Source: Zymoseptoria tritici IPO323
Lineage: Eukaryota > Ascomycota > Dothideomycetes > Mycosphaerellales > Mycosphaerellaceae
NCBI RefSeq assembly: GCF_000219625.1
Contig: NC_018214.1
Location: forward strand, 1,178,001-1,242,000
DNA length: 64,000 nucleotides
Reading direction: 5' to 3'
Shown: positions 1 through 10,518 of the stretch, piece after piece
Numbering within the stretch: the stretch's first letter is position 1
Layout of the letters: each line of letters opens with the position of its first letter
The notes under the pieces: generated by a model
The model's database searches: none
What the model saw: the letters and a program-made list of their open reading frames with translations, nothing else
What the model was told of the DNA's origin: nothing
Program-made: the position numbers and the translations under genes

Positions 1-1
1 G

Positions 2-2101
2 TCAGAAGGGAAGATTCAACCGAAAGCAGCCATCTACATCTCTGCAGGCTTCGATGCGAGCGAGTGGGAGGGTGCCGGCATGCAACGACACAAAGTCAGT
101 GTACCAACAGACTTCTACGCGCGAATCACCCAAGACATCGTCAAGCTGGCGCAGGAAATTGAGGGCTGTGAAGGTCGCGTGATCAGCGTGCTCGAAGGAG
201 GATACAGTGATCGCGCTTTGTGCAGTGGTGTTCTGAGCCATCTGTCCGGGCTATGCGCTGCGCCAGTCACGACCTCTACAAACGGTGTTGGAGCTCTGAT
301 GGACATAAGCGACCACATGACTAGCCTGTCTATCAATGGACTCCCGGCTTCACAGGTTCAGCAATATGACAAGAGCTGGTGGTCTGCCAGCAACTTGACG
401 GCGTTGGAATTGAAAGTCAATCCACCACCGCCTGCGCAAGGCAAGAAGGCTCGAATTGGCCCGCAACCGACTTATGCGACTCCGACAGAGTCGTTTGCAT
501 ACAAGGTGGTCGACACGGACAAGTTCGCTCGCTCGATCGCCGGAACGCTGCGCGACGCACCTGATGCTCGACAAGCACCAGTACTACCACCACCAGAGGT
601 CGACTGGGTGGTCGCAACGCAAGAGCTCCATAAGCTGCTCGTTCCTACTGATAGGCAGACCAAGAGCTTCACGGCGGAAGAGCTCGGTGGGGTTCGACCC
701 AAGAAAGAAGCGCACGCGCGAGCTGCTTCACCTGCCAATGCCGAAGGACCTAGACAGCTGCGGGACCGCAAGGCCAAAGGTCCTATCCGTGCCGAGAGCG
801 TCCACAGCGACGGAATGGACAGCGTACGCGCAGCAAGTCGTTCTGAGAGCAGGAGCAGTAGAAGGGAGACTATCTCGGTACTGCCATCGGAGACACCTGC
901 TCCGGAGAAGCGGAGGGTGAGCAGAAGACTTAGCGCTGGCAGTACGCTCGATGTCTTCAGCAGCACGATTGAAGCAGATGCGCCGCCCGTACCGTCATTG
1001 CCATCTACGCAAGTGTTGGGGTCTAACCACGGGATGAAGCCTCCCCCTGTTCCGATCAACGGTGGCCTTCAACTCAATAGCAAGAAGCCGAGAGCACCCG
1101 CAAAGCCTAGAAAGTTGGCCACATCTGCCAGTGCGCCAACATCGCCGCGAAAGGCTGCGGCTCCAGCAGTTCCCGGAGTGCTAGGCAAACAGGAAACGGC
1201 ACGTCCTCTGGGTACCGCGAGTAATGCCGCAGACATGGAAAGTCTCACTAGCGGCATGAAGAAGGTCACGCTGAAGCTCAGTGGTACAAAAGAGGAGCAC
1301 GACCGGAAGCAGAAAGAGAAGCTGGACGCAGAGCGAAAAGGGAGAGCGCTCAAAGCCGCCGAGACGCGTAGAGTCAACGCCGCTGCGAAGAAGGCCGCAC
1401 TGCAAACCGCTCCTCGTGACTCAAGTGCCAGGCCGGCTCCTCAGGCGAGCTCCAACACATCTGTTCCAAAACAGTCGACAGCTCCCGCTGCGAACGGTCT
1501 GCCAACTCCAACTTCGGCCTCCACTCCGGTCTTCCCCGTTGACAATACAGCGCCCGCTTCATCGGTCATCGCACCCAGCACGAGCTCAGTTGTTCCTCCA
1601 GCCAGCATGCACCAGACCAGTGCGCTTCCAGTCAACGGTGCCGCAATGGAAAGTTTGACGAATGCTGGCTATGCCTCACACGTAGGACGTACGCAGACAT
1701 CAGTACCCCTTACGCCCCAGCCCCTGATCCAGTCGTATGCCGCCGACAAGAACGCTGCCGGCACTTCTCAAGTTGCTCGACCTCCAGCTCCCTTACCAAT
1801 AGGCGCGCAAAATCAGATGCGAGCTCCCGAGTATCAGAATGTACTGCTACCACAGCAATTCACATCTTTTGTGCCCGTCAATACCGCTCACAGCGCCGAA
1901 TTTCCACAGCCGCCCAGCAATTTTGGCTTCTCGTCCCAGCCAGTTCCCTCCTTGGACAACAATAGATCGCTCCCGGTCTGGAGCAGTACCGGCCCGATTC
2001 CATTTGGCAAAGCGCCCGCCCGGAGCGAAGAGCTGGAGCCAGCAGCTGAAGTTCCTGGCAGCATTTGGGACGTACCCGTCACTCCGAAGAAAGAGCCTTG
2101 A
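2..2101 (+). CDS. HOS3: HOS3-type class II histone deacetylase, 3' part
   Basis: The reading frame is already open at base 2, so the gene starts outside the window and only about 699 C-terminal residues are present. The first ~80 residues are the end of a class II histone deacetylase domain: a segment with AGFDASEWEGAGMQRHKVSV followed by SVLEGGYS, the conserved glycine-rich end of the catalytic fold. The remaining ~600 residues are low-complexity (Ser, Pro, Ala, Lys rich) and presumably disordered, with a short Lys/Arg/Glu helix around 1255-1400. Fungal HOS3 proteins carry such a tail. The role, removal of acetyl groups from histone lysines in the nucleus, is inferred from the family. No intron is needed in the visible part. 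The catalytic His/Asp residues lie upstream of the window and cannot be checked. Confidence 0.8.
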   Translation, partial: SEGKIQPKAAIYISAGFDASEWEGAGMQRHKVSVPTDFYARITQDIVKLAQEIEGCEGRVISVLEGGYSDRALCSGVLSHLSGLCAAPVTTSTNGVGALMDISDHMTSLSINGLPASQVQQYDKSWWSASNLTALELKVNPPPPAQGKKARIGPQPTYATPTESFAYKVVDTDKFARSIAGTLRDAPDARQAPVLPPPEVDWVVATQELHKLLVPTDRQTKSFTAEELGGVRPKKEAHARAASPANAEGPRQLRDRKAKGPIRAESVHSDGMDSVRAASRSESRSSRRETISVLPSETPAPEKRRVSRRLSAGSTLDVFSSTIEADAPPVPSLPSTQVLGSNHGMKPPPVPINGGLQLNSKKPRAPAKPRKLATSASAPTSPRKAAAPAVPGVLGKQETARPLGTASNAADMESLTSGMKKVTLKLSGTKEEHDRKQKEKLDAERKGRALKAAETRRVNAAAKKAALQTAPRDSSARPAPQASSNTSVPKQSTAPAANGLPTPTSASTPVFPVDNTAPASSVIAPSTSSVVPPASMHQTSALPVNGAAMESLTNAGYASHVGRTQTSVPLTPQPLIQSYAADKNAAGTSQVARPPAPLPIGAQNQMRAPEYQNVLLPQQFTSFVPVNTAHSAEFPQPPSNFGFSSQPVPSLDNNRSLPVWSSTGPIPFGKAPARSEELEPAAEVPGSIWDVPVTPKKEP

Positions 2102-3833
2102 TGCGGTTGGCGTCTATCGAAACGAGGCATTTGTCTACGAGCCTTTGACTATCTTCATGGCGTTACTTGGTGTTTGTTGATTATGAACAGATGATACCCC
2201 AAGGCAGGCGATTGTGGCGTTTGCAAACTTTGCTTGGATTGATCGTCGTAGTCACGTATGAGGCATACATTTTCCTTCGTGCTTCTCGATCCCGCGATTC
2301 TTTGTCATGTCTCTGCTGCGACCCGGCCGAGCTTCACATTCTCTGTATACAGCGGAGAACAAGGCTGACGCGTCAAGTTCGAGGAATTACCTGCAGAGCT
2401 GAGAGTGTGGATCCATCAAATGTCATTCAAACTATTCACACGTCCCAAGTTCGACTCTGCCGGCAGCCCTGTGCGTCGGATACGAGGGAATGGAAACCAG
2501 CAATCATTCGATGCACTCAAGATGGCGCCGCCGCCAATCGCAAGCGTCTGTAGCCTGCTTCGCCGGAAGAGTCTGCCGCTGTTCTAGTTCTACAGCAGCT
2601 GGACCAAAAGCAAGAAAGCAGTGCGTAGCCCCTTGGGCATGTCACAGGCCTTGCCGTGCCAATGCGATCTCCCAAACAACTCCCGAAATGTGCTCAAGCA
2701 GGGTAGATAGAATTTGAATTTGGTGACGTGGAACAAAACAAATACACTTCAGCATGGAGGCACCGGCTCATCTCCTGCGCGCTGTGCCCGACTCCAAAGT
2801 CCACGTAGGCTTTTGGCGGCCCATTTCACCCTTTTTGGGCTCATGGAAAATTATACTCGCGACAACGGACGGCGAACCCCCGGAAAGCCTTCCTCGCCCA
2901 TCTGCAAGCCGGCTGAGTCTCAGGACCAGGAACCAGAGCTTGATTCGATTTGACCTGCATCGCGACCGTGAGAAAAGGTTGAGCCAGCTGCATTGCGTCG
3001 GGCGAGGGCCCGTTTGCAGATTCTCGTACAAGTATTCGATTGTAGGCGGAGCGCGATGTCGTCTGGGACAAGGAACGAGGCAAGCATTCACATATCGGTT
3101 TGGACACCCCCTTGTAGGCTCCATGACCACGATTGATGAAGATGGGACCAGCCTCCTGAGGGCGACAAGGGGGTGTTCACTCCGATGTGTCAACACGCTG
3201 TACGGCACGCCTTCTGAATCTGGTTCAGTCCCAGCTCCAGTCCCCGGCGGATGCGTGATGAGCTGAGTCTTCACACGGAAAGGGAGTCTGGCTCCAACGG
3301 GGATGGCGAGAGACCATTTGCAGACCTTTGCGTGCGATCAGCGTGCGATCAGCTTGTGATTGGTATGCCGCTGACGATGCTACAAAATTCGATTGAGGAG
3401 AAAGCGGAGGTCCAATTCCAAGTGCGCATCTCATCGGCGAAGGTATCTAAAAATCGCACCAATGGAAGGCGTATTCAAAATCATCCATCAGCATACTCCT
3501 TGCAAGCAGACTTTCGACAGGCTCCGTTGACTGGGATGTAGTGAGCTAGTGAGACTTGCGCCCGTTCTCAAGCCATCTCCAGGGATGGGATAATCGGTGG
3601 CCACAACGTGCTTTGATTTGATCGTGGTGATCACTGATGACATTGGACTGAGAGCTTACTTCTTGCTTTGGAACTATTGAAAACTCTGGTCACCCTCGAC
3701 CAAGCACCCTCTCATTGCTAACATACTTGAACCCTCCAGCTTCCCGCAAACTCTTCCTTTCTTTCCTCCTTCTCCAATACTGCGAAACCACAAGGCCTCA
3801 CAAATCAGAGGAACGCCCAGCGACAAGACAATC
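2102..3833. other. Gene-poor intergenic stretch
   Basis: No convincing gene is visible between the HOS3-like stop and the small secreted gene. The longest frames (about 170 codons, overlapping on both strands near 2754-3274) have no recognisable motif. The stretch holds a short F-box-like remnant near 2508-2587, a 12-bp inverted repeat (3104-3115 and 3165-3176), a short tandem duplication near 3331-3355, and a pyrimidine-rich segment from about 3700 that fits the promoter and 5' leader of the next gene. Confidence 0.5.
2405..2587 (+). pseudogene. Fragment resembling the LLR-x-SLPLFY motif of fungal F-box-like proteins
   Basis: The frame ends with PPPIASVCSLLRRKSLPLF and a stop. The remnant at 5107-5190 reads PPAIARVYCLLRFESMPLFY, and the two DNA stretches match at roughly two thirds of positions over about 60 bases. 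The shared pattern resembles a motif in large, poorly characterised F-box-like families of Dothideomycetes. The fragment is too short to be a working protein. It may be a decayed family copy; chance similarity is not excluded. Confidence 0.3.
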
Positions 3834-4229
3834 ATGCAGATCTCTCAGCTCATCTTCATTCTGCTCTCTGCCGCCTCGACTGCTTTGGCCGACGGCGTAT
3901 GTCTCGCTCTTCCCACTCAATTCACATTCCGTTTACTGACAACGACATTCAGACATGCTACGATAATGCTTCCGGCAGAGACCCCAACCCCGACGCGTAC
4001 GGCGACTGCCTTTTCGGACATGACAACCTCGGCAACCCCCTTTACTTGCCCTGCGCCGGCGTATGTTGACAAAGTCGTTCAGCACGACACATGCGCACCT
4101 CGCTGACACTTCTTGAAGGATTCACCCTGCCTGATTCCCGGCAAGCCATGCCACGTGGATTACAAGAGGAACGTCCACCAAGCGCTCTGCTTCAGGCAGA
4201 AGACCGAACCTTACCCGGACAAGAATTGA
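3834..4229 (+). CDS. Small secreted cysteine-rich protein (candidate effector), 93 aa
   Basis: Three exons: 3834-3896, 3953-4060, 4119-4229. Both introns (56 and 58 nt) start GTATGT, end AG and contain CTGAC branch sites, and the reading frame joins cleanly. The 93-residue product starts with MQISQLIFILLSAASTALA, a typical signal peptide with likely cleavage after residue 19. The mature part of ~74 residues has six cysteines (Cys23, 40, 55, 61, 68 and 81), consistent with three disulfides, and is rich in Asp, Asn, Pro and Gly. I do not recognise a family. Small size, secretion signal, even cysteine number and position in a gene-poor stretch next to decayed genes fit an effector or other apoplastic protein; that is inference. 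Individual ORFs hide the gene because both introns break the frame. Confidence 0.7.
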
Positions 4230-5331
4230 TCTTTCCCGTCTTGGAAACGTCGTGGAGAGAACGTTGCGAGGCCGTTTGGTGTTGTTGGAGGATGAGAATG
4301 CGGAGGCGGTGAGGCTGCTGGTGGATGAGCTTGCTGGGTTGGAGGGTCCTGATACATCCGAGTCATGCGATATCTCCAAAGTCCGATCTGTTGTCATTGC
4401 GAATTGATCCCACCGTTCCTGTCGATGCAAGAGTTGCACAATCTTCCGTTGGTCCTGTCGCTGATCTCCACTTCGAGCGATGCCAACAGAATCGTCTGGG
4501 CATTTTGACTCACATCCATGTTCGTCCGAGACGTCCGTTGTGAGAGCCGTGTGTTCCGACCGTTTGCGTAGAAATCGTCGCCTGTCGGGAGAACACTCGA
4601 AGTCGACGTCAAGCAAGCCTCGCAGACCATAGAACTCCATTCAATGTCAAATGGTCCTCTCTTCGACCACGTTAAGCTCTTGATTGCCGACTTCCATCGC
4701 TTCAATGGTCCAATATCCACGAAACTCGCCCTACGCGATGGAACTACTGGAAGCTCAGAGGCTGCGACAACCTCCAGCCCGAACAGATGCGCCTTGGCCT
4801 AACAGCCGCCGGAATCGATCCATCCTCCCTGTCCGCAGCTCGATTGAAGTGCTCTACACAACATGCAGTCTGATTGAGCTACGGAGCTTCTGCAACCAGC
4901 GCAACATCGTCATATCCGGATTCGAACCACGAGGAGGATGTGATCCGTGCTCTGGAAGCAGCCGACGTGTTGGCCACGTTCAGCCACTTCCTCAGATCTC
5001 AGATTTACCACGCCTCCTTCGAGCTGTTCCTGGAACCCAGGTTCGAATTCAAGCCGTGGCCGCCAAAGTACGGACCCCGATTTTGGAGCGACACAATCGT
5101 CCAGTATACGGAGAGGGCCTATTGCGCGCCGCCTGCGATCGCGAGGGTCTATTGCTTGCTTCGATTTGAAAGCATGCCGCTGTTCTATGAGAGACCGTGT
5201 CGTTTCGATGGAAGTCGATTAATGGATTGAAGATTGCTGGATTTTGTCGCGAGGTGATTAGCGGGCGGTACGGCGCGCGATCCGGTGCGTTATGCATCAA
5301 TCATCCTGTCGTTCAGGATGGCCTTCGCAAT
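4230..5331. other. Gene-poor stretch with decayed coding sequence
   Basis: Between the small secreted gene and RPP1 there is no intact gene. Overlapping frames from about 4684 to 5230 look like a broken gene, listed separately. Nothing else is recognisable. Confidence 0.5.
4874..5230 (+). pseudogene. Degenerate F-box-like family gene
   Basis: A 118-codon frame lacks an ATG start; its first possible start is TTG. It contains FSHFLRSQIYHASFELFLEP and, near the end, PPAIARVYCLLRFESMPLFY, which resembles the conserved part of fungal F-box-like proteins of unknown function. Neighbouring frames upstream (from about 4684) also look protein-like but are out of frame, suggesting frameshift decay. A similar but shorter motif is found at 2508-2587. 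Function is unlikely. The family assignment is from memory of motif patterns and is uncertain. Confidence 0.35.
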
Positions 5332-6379
5332 TCATGTTTGGTGTTCCGTAGCTCCAGCATCGGATGGTCCACTGGCGACTTTGGCAGTTCCTTCACCATT
5401 CTCGGCAGCAGCCAGCATTCTCGCCTCATGTGCACGCTTCTTCGCCTGTCTTTTACTGAGCGGCGGCTCTGCGCCAGCAGCCTCGTCACCCTCGGCCTTC
5501 CTTTTCTGTCCTGTCTGCTGATGTTGTCCCGTCTGTCCCTTCAGCTGATTCTGAGTTTGCTGTCCCTTCTGCTTCTTCGCCTTGTCTTCCACCTCCTTCT
5601 CCACCCTCGCCGGCTTCTCTCCACCATACACCACGTCCACGGCACCACGATATCCACTCCTCTTGAGTTTTCCAGTCACCACGGCGCTTCTGCACTCCTT
5701 TCCCACAGCTTCCACGCCTCTTTCCGGGCCCAGACCCCAGACCGCTGCCAAATTGACCACATCCCATGGTCCTCGCAACCCAGCGGCACCCACTCTGCTC
5801 TCGCTGGAGATGATCAGGCCCCTCCCTCGACTTGCCCGGATCAACTGCGTCGCATTGCTAATCACGCTCCTCCTCGCCTGCGCGTCGCCACTCAAGCCCT
5901 GCCCGTAACAGATCTCGAACTTCTTGCCCAACTTGATCGCCTCGCTGAGAGTTTTGAACTTGAAGAAATATGGCAGCCTTGTGCTGAAGTCGAGGGAGAT
6001 TATGTCGCAGTCGAGTGAGCCGCAGGCGAGTTGCAGAGTCCGTTCATCGATGGGTCGGAGGGCGATGAGGTCGTATTCTTTGGCGAGGAGCGCGAGTTTC
6101 GCGTTTTGGTGGGAGTCGGTTAGGATGAGGGTCAGGCGGCGGAGGACGGTGAGGTTCGGAGGTGGGTTGGCAAGGGGAGGAATTGCGCAAGTCTCGGATG
6201 GTATCAGTACAGATCGCTTGTATTCTTTCGAATAGTGGTCTCACCAGATCATTCGGCAACTTGCCGGACATGGTGTGGTTCAGCGCGACGACATTATAGC
6301 CCAGCTCTTGTGAGAAGGCCAATGTCTTGTTCAGATTCTGATCGGTCGGTGACCATGGGATGTTAAGGTCGTAGAACAT
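5332..6379 (-). CDS. RPP1: RNase P/MRP protein subunit RPP1 (p30)
   Basis: Two exons on the minus strand: 6379-6246 plus base 6245 (45 codons), then 6192-5332; the 52-nt intron (6244-6193) starts GTGAGA and ends AG. The product is 331 aa. The N-terminus MFYDLNIPWSP and the block VVALNHTMSGKLPNDL are typical of the p30 subunit, which adopts a TIM-barrel fold. Further blocks are LIALRPIDERTLQLAC, the segment around DIISLDFSTRLPYF, and VSNATQLIRASRGRGLIISSE-like sequence. The last ~100 residues are Lys, Gln and Glu rich. RPP1 takes part in tRNA 5' maturation and pre-rRNA cleavage in the nucleus and nucleolus (family knowledge). The gene has only decayed sequence downstream and the TPR gene diverging upstream. 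Confidence 0.9.
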
Positions 6380-6688
6380 GTTTGCGGTGGGTGTGAGATG
6401 TCCACTTCTTGCACATGACTCAAGTGAAACGGTCAGTCGTGCGTAAAGGCAGAGATGTCATGGTGGGTGTGGTTGTCGAAGCTCTCCACATTCAAAACTT
6501 TTAGGAGACGTGAGGTCGGCGATAAGCGGACATTGAGAGGTACCTTAGCCTGTGCAGCAGGCAGGTGGAAACTCAGTCAGTATACACATCACAGCTTCCA
6601 CATCAAACAGATACACAAAAACAAGCACATGGTGTCCGACCAAACGAGCCACCCTCACAACAAAAGATCTGTAGGGAGCAGACCAATT
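6380..6688. promoter_or_regulatory. Divergent intergenic region of RPP1 and the TPR-like gene
   Basis: About 310 bases separate the start of RPP1 (minus strand) from the start chosen for the TPR-like gene (plus strand). The region should hold both promoters and leaders. An in-frame upstream ATG for the plus-strand gene lies at 6629 and could lengthen that protein by 20 residues. No other specific site was identified. Confidence 0.4.
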
Positions 6689-7389
6689 ATGCCATCAAGC
6701 CCTGAGTTTGCAGACACGGTGAAGACCGAGACGCCCTGGTCGACAAATCAAAGTACGAGGATTTCCAGGCCTATCCACCGGAAGAACAGACGAGACTGGA
6801 GCATCATCTCGAACCCCTGTCAAACCTCTCCCGCGATGAGAGGCTCCGAGCTCTGATTGATATACTTCAAGCGAGCCTCCCAGCCCGTGACGTTGGGACT
6901 GTCGGCGACGATATCAAGTTGAGCCCTCTTGAAGATGCAGAACAGGAAGTGTGGTCCCGTACCATGTTAGGTATTGCCACAGCCCAGAACTATCTCGGCC
7001 TCAAAGATGAATCCGAGGAAACTACACGCATTCGGCTAGAAAATGGTCCCAACGGGCAAAAGGATCTCAGTGCCCAGCACACGTTGGCTTACCGCATGGC
7101 AGAGCTCGGTCGATACGACGAAGCGGAAGATATGGCGCTGGAATGTAGGAATTGGCTCAATGGACATAGAAGTGCAGGGCCATTGTCCCCGCAAGCGCTG
7201 GCTATGTGGAAGGTGCTGGTTGAGACGGCTTGGAAGACTGGGAGGAGGGGAATTGCTGAGGAGAGGATCGCTAGAGCGAGAGAGCTGGTCGTGAAGATGA
7301 AGGGGTCAAAGTTTGGGAAGTATGCTGAGGAGGAGGGAGAGATGTTGGAGATGGTAATTGGTGGCTTGGAGGGAAGGGATAATGTGTGA
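6689..7389 (+). CDS. TPR-like protein of unknown role
   Basis: Proposed exons are 6689-6718 and 6769-7389, with a 50-nt GTGAAG...CAG intron; the product is about 216 aa. The upstream in-frame ATG at 6629 is an alternative; 6689 is preferred because A is at -3. The protein contains LEPLSNLSRDERLRALIDIL and LSPLEDAEQEVWSRTMLGIA, then repeated helix pairs (AYRMAELGRYDEAEDMALEC and the block around VLVETAWKTGRRGIAEERIA) with the spacing of tetratricopeptide-like repeats. This suggests a protein-interaction scaffold. No partner or pathway can be read from the sequence or the neighbours. The intron position is an inference from frame continuity and needs transcript support. Confidence 0.6.
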
Positions 7390-8136
7390 GGAATGGAATG
7401 ATTGCGGATGCGTAACTTGAGATATCTCCCAATACCGCGAAGTCACGGACTTGCTCACGTTGTTTGCTCAGTGTCTCGATCTATCTATAACCCGACCATG
7501 ATTCCATGATTTACAAGCCTTACGATCATAGACGTCCCATAGCTCAACCAGTAGACCTGCATCGCTGCAGCCGCGTATGCACTCCGAATATCCTATGTGC
7601 TTTGGAGCGGAGAGCATCGCTTTCAGTAAGGCACGTCCGCCAGCCCTACCTCCACCACTTCATAGTACAAGCTTCTGAGCTTTCAATTGGACAGAAGGCA
7701 GCGGACGCTAGTGGCAGTCCCTGTGATGTTCACCAGCTCAGGTGAACAAGGGGCTTGGTCTCCTGGCCAATCTGGCTTCCCTGCTTCAGATTCTCGCACA
7801 ACTTCCCATACATGAAATGCACAACATTTGTAGAGCGATGACGAACAAGATGTGAGTGACGATGATACACTCGTAGACGAAGGATGGTTAAGCTAGTACA
7901 TCCTTTTCGCTGAACAACACTCGAAAGCTTCGATTCTTTGCCCGGACCCGAACAATCAAAAGCATGACCTGTGATCCGACCACTGTCTCTCAAGCTCAGT
8001 GTCGTCATTGCAGTGAACAGCATGGAAACTGTCCGAAATAGGACAAACCCCTAAGATCACAACACCGTCATGTCCTTTCCAGGGCAGCAGAGTCGCCTCG
8101 AGCCCATCATTACCCCCGGGACTATCACCTCACTCT
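7390..8136. other. Intergenic, no gene seen
   Basis: This stretch lies between the stop of the TPR-like gene and the stop of the zinc-finger gene on the other strand, so it should hold two 3' ends. Short frames on both strands show no recognisable motif. A weak tRNA A-box-like string near 7540 was considered and rejected. Confidence 0.4.
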
Positions 8137-10220
8137 TCACAATCCAGCACCGTTCCAACGAGACCCCTTATCCTCCATCCCCAAGACCTCCAATAACAAC
8201 CCCAATTGGCTCCTCTTTCCCCTCAAACTCCCCTTACTCACAATATAAGTCGCCAGCTCCCTCAGCGCCTGCAACACTACATCCGGCTCGCGCGGAAACA
8301 CCGATAACGAAGGGTTGAGGTAAATGCCCATGTATTCGGGTCCCGCTGAGGTGAGGAGAATCGCGAGTCGGCTCTCCATCTCTGTAAGCCATTCTGGAGG
8401 GGGAGAGGAGGGTTGGTTGAGTCGATCTTCGTCGTCGTCTTGGCCCGGCCCAGGAATGGAGATGTATTCCGTCCAGAGAATGGTGGAGGAGAGAGTGCGG
8501 ACCTCGTTGGCGAGGGCTGGTTCAAGTTTGATCCGCGGTGCTGGAGGAGCCGAGGGCAAAGTCCGAGCAGGTTCTGACTTTGGCTTTGGTCGGTCTTGAG
8601 GCTTCCTGGCTGGCTTCGATGGCTGCTTGGGTAGAGGTGGAGAAGAACGGTTGAGGCAGAAATTGCAGATGGAGTAAACACCTGTCGACGACGCTTTACC
8701 GCAGCGCTTGTGCTGCCACAGGCCGCATGATTCGCATTCGAATGAGTCGAGCGTGGTGGCTAGTCGACTGCTGAAGCATGAGCAAGCGATCGTTGGCGAG
8801 CTGAGAGGTGCCCGCTTTTTGGAAGGTGGAGTTCGACGTGACTCCGTTTTGACGGTGGGTAGTTGAGCTTCCTCCTCGTCGCTGCTGTCGTCTCGAAATG
8901 TATTCATCGTTGTCTGACGGTCGGACATGCGCACCGACTTTCTTGGACCTTGTGGGCCTTTGTCGCGAGGAGGAGGGGGTGAAGGAGATCGTCTGCGCTT
9001 TCCCATACGCTGGACGGGCGCAGTGGCTGGAGGATTGATCAGGAGAGTCTTCTTCTTCGCAGCTTTAAGCCCCGGTTCCGATTTAACACGAGGTATGGCG
9101 ATGATATCGTCGTCACTGGCAAGCAGGATCTCGCCTTTAGTATCTTCATCACTGTTTGCGTCGGCTTCATTGTAGATGCCTGAGAGTAGGGTAGTTGATT
9201 TGCGCTTTGGTCGCTTGCGTGCTGGAGCATTGTTCGTGGGCGCAGTCTGTGGTTGCTGCTGAATGAATTGCACAGGCTGCTGCTGCACCAATCGTTGCGG
9301 CTGCGGATGCCGCTGCGTTTGCTGACGCCTGCGCTTGACCAGGTAGGAGATGAAGTGGTCTTTGTTCTACCAAGACGTTAGCAAAGTTCGCACCCAGCAT
9401 CGTGCATGTAACTCACCTTGGCCCAGAACCCCGAGACCAGATCTCGACACCACTTCCTCCGCCACGTCTGATGCATCGTGTCCGGATCCTTGAGATACTT
9501 GACAGCCTCATGTACAGCGCGCAACATCTGGCGACGCTGCCATTGATCAATCTCATCATGGTGCACCACAAAATCCACATAGCACTGGTTGCACACTGGC
9601 CCTCCGCGGTCGCGAGCATCCCCGAAGAGCTGACACTCTTTGTGTTGCCATGCCATGCAATTCTTGCAGAGGAAGAAGTCGAGGAGTGTTCTCTCCTTGC
9701 CTGGGCAGGGCCCGTCGCAACGAAAGGTGGAGGTGAGATTCTTTACCTTTTCGCATTGTTCGGGGGTAGGACTGGGCCCAAGCAAAGTAGCGAACCTCTC
9801 CATCGGATTTCTGCCGGCGCTGCTGCTGCCGTCGCCGCCATGTGTACCACGCTTCACGTCGAGAACGAGAGATGACTCACCTGCTGTAGAAGGCGGAGTA
9901 CCTTTCCCAGCTGTTGACTCGGCTGAGAGCGGCTTACACGATAGGTGAGTCCAGGTGATGTCTTTGCCGCTGTTGATCGTCATCACCATGTCTTTCGGAA
10001 GACGTGATGTGCCAGGTGGACATGCACAGGTGATGGAGTCATCGTGCAGGTGAAGTGATACCGACGCAGGCGTAATCGGGACTTCTTTGGTGGCGTGTGA
10101 CAGGGGAGCACCGCTTGCAACGACAATCTCGTCCTCGTCGACGAATAGCTCAGCCGCTGGTGCGCCTGACCGAATCAGAATGTGCGCATGGTCGGAGGAG
10201 ATGTCGGTGTCCACATCCAT
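8137..10220 (-). CDS. Zinc-finger (PHD-like) nuclear protein
   Basis: Two exons on the minus strand, 10220-9417 and 9366-8137; the 50-nt intron starts GTGAGT and ends TAG. Length is 677 aa from the ATG at 10220 (MDVDTDISSDHAHIL). Three Cys/His clusters are visible. A short one has CAC and later HLSC. A second, in exon 1, has CDGPC, CKNC, HKEC and CNQC. A third, in exon 2, has CSC, CESC, HKRC and CNFC, where CESCGLWQHKRC is typical of PHD fingers. Exon 2 also has basic stretches (ARKRPKRKS, GKRRRSPSPPP) that look like nuclear targeting signals, and long disordered Ser/Pro segments. A chromatin reader or transcription-linked role is likely from the domain type, but the exact family is not recognised. 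Confidence 0.7.
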
Positions 10221-10518
10221 CTTGCGAACGTGAAGTGGTGTTGTAGTTGTGTGGTGATCCGAGTGCGCAGGCGTGTGGACGGGATGTCGCAGGTTGTTGT
10301 TCTGGCGCGGAAGAATTCGCAATGAAGCCTGCTAAAGTATGCTGTGCGACTGCGATCACCGGTTGAAGCTTGACGGCCAATCGCGGACCAGACCGGAATG
10401 TTGAGGGGATTTCAACTATCCTGGTGGCGTCTCGTGAATTCACGTCGTCCGGGTGAATGTCACGTGTCCGTTGAGAGGGCGCAAAGATGGTCCATGAAGG
10501 GCTTTTGCCAGCCAGAGT
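10221..10518. other. Short intergenic region upstream of the zinc-finger gene
   Basis: About 300 bases lie between two minus-strand genes; they should contain the zinc-finger gene promoter and the RCL1 3' end. The zinc-finger reading frame stays open to about 10322, but without another ATG. No other feature was seen. Confidence 0.4.

Noticed and set aside
2768..3274. A 168-codon minus-strand frame in the first intergenic stretch
   Set aside because: It overlaps an equally long plus-strand frame, has no motif, and lacks protein-like composition.
7530..7610. A possible tRNA (A-box-like TAGCTCAACCAGTAGA)
   Set aside because: There is no good B box and no 3' acceptor strand pairing with the 5' end, so no cloverleaf forms.
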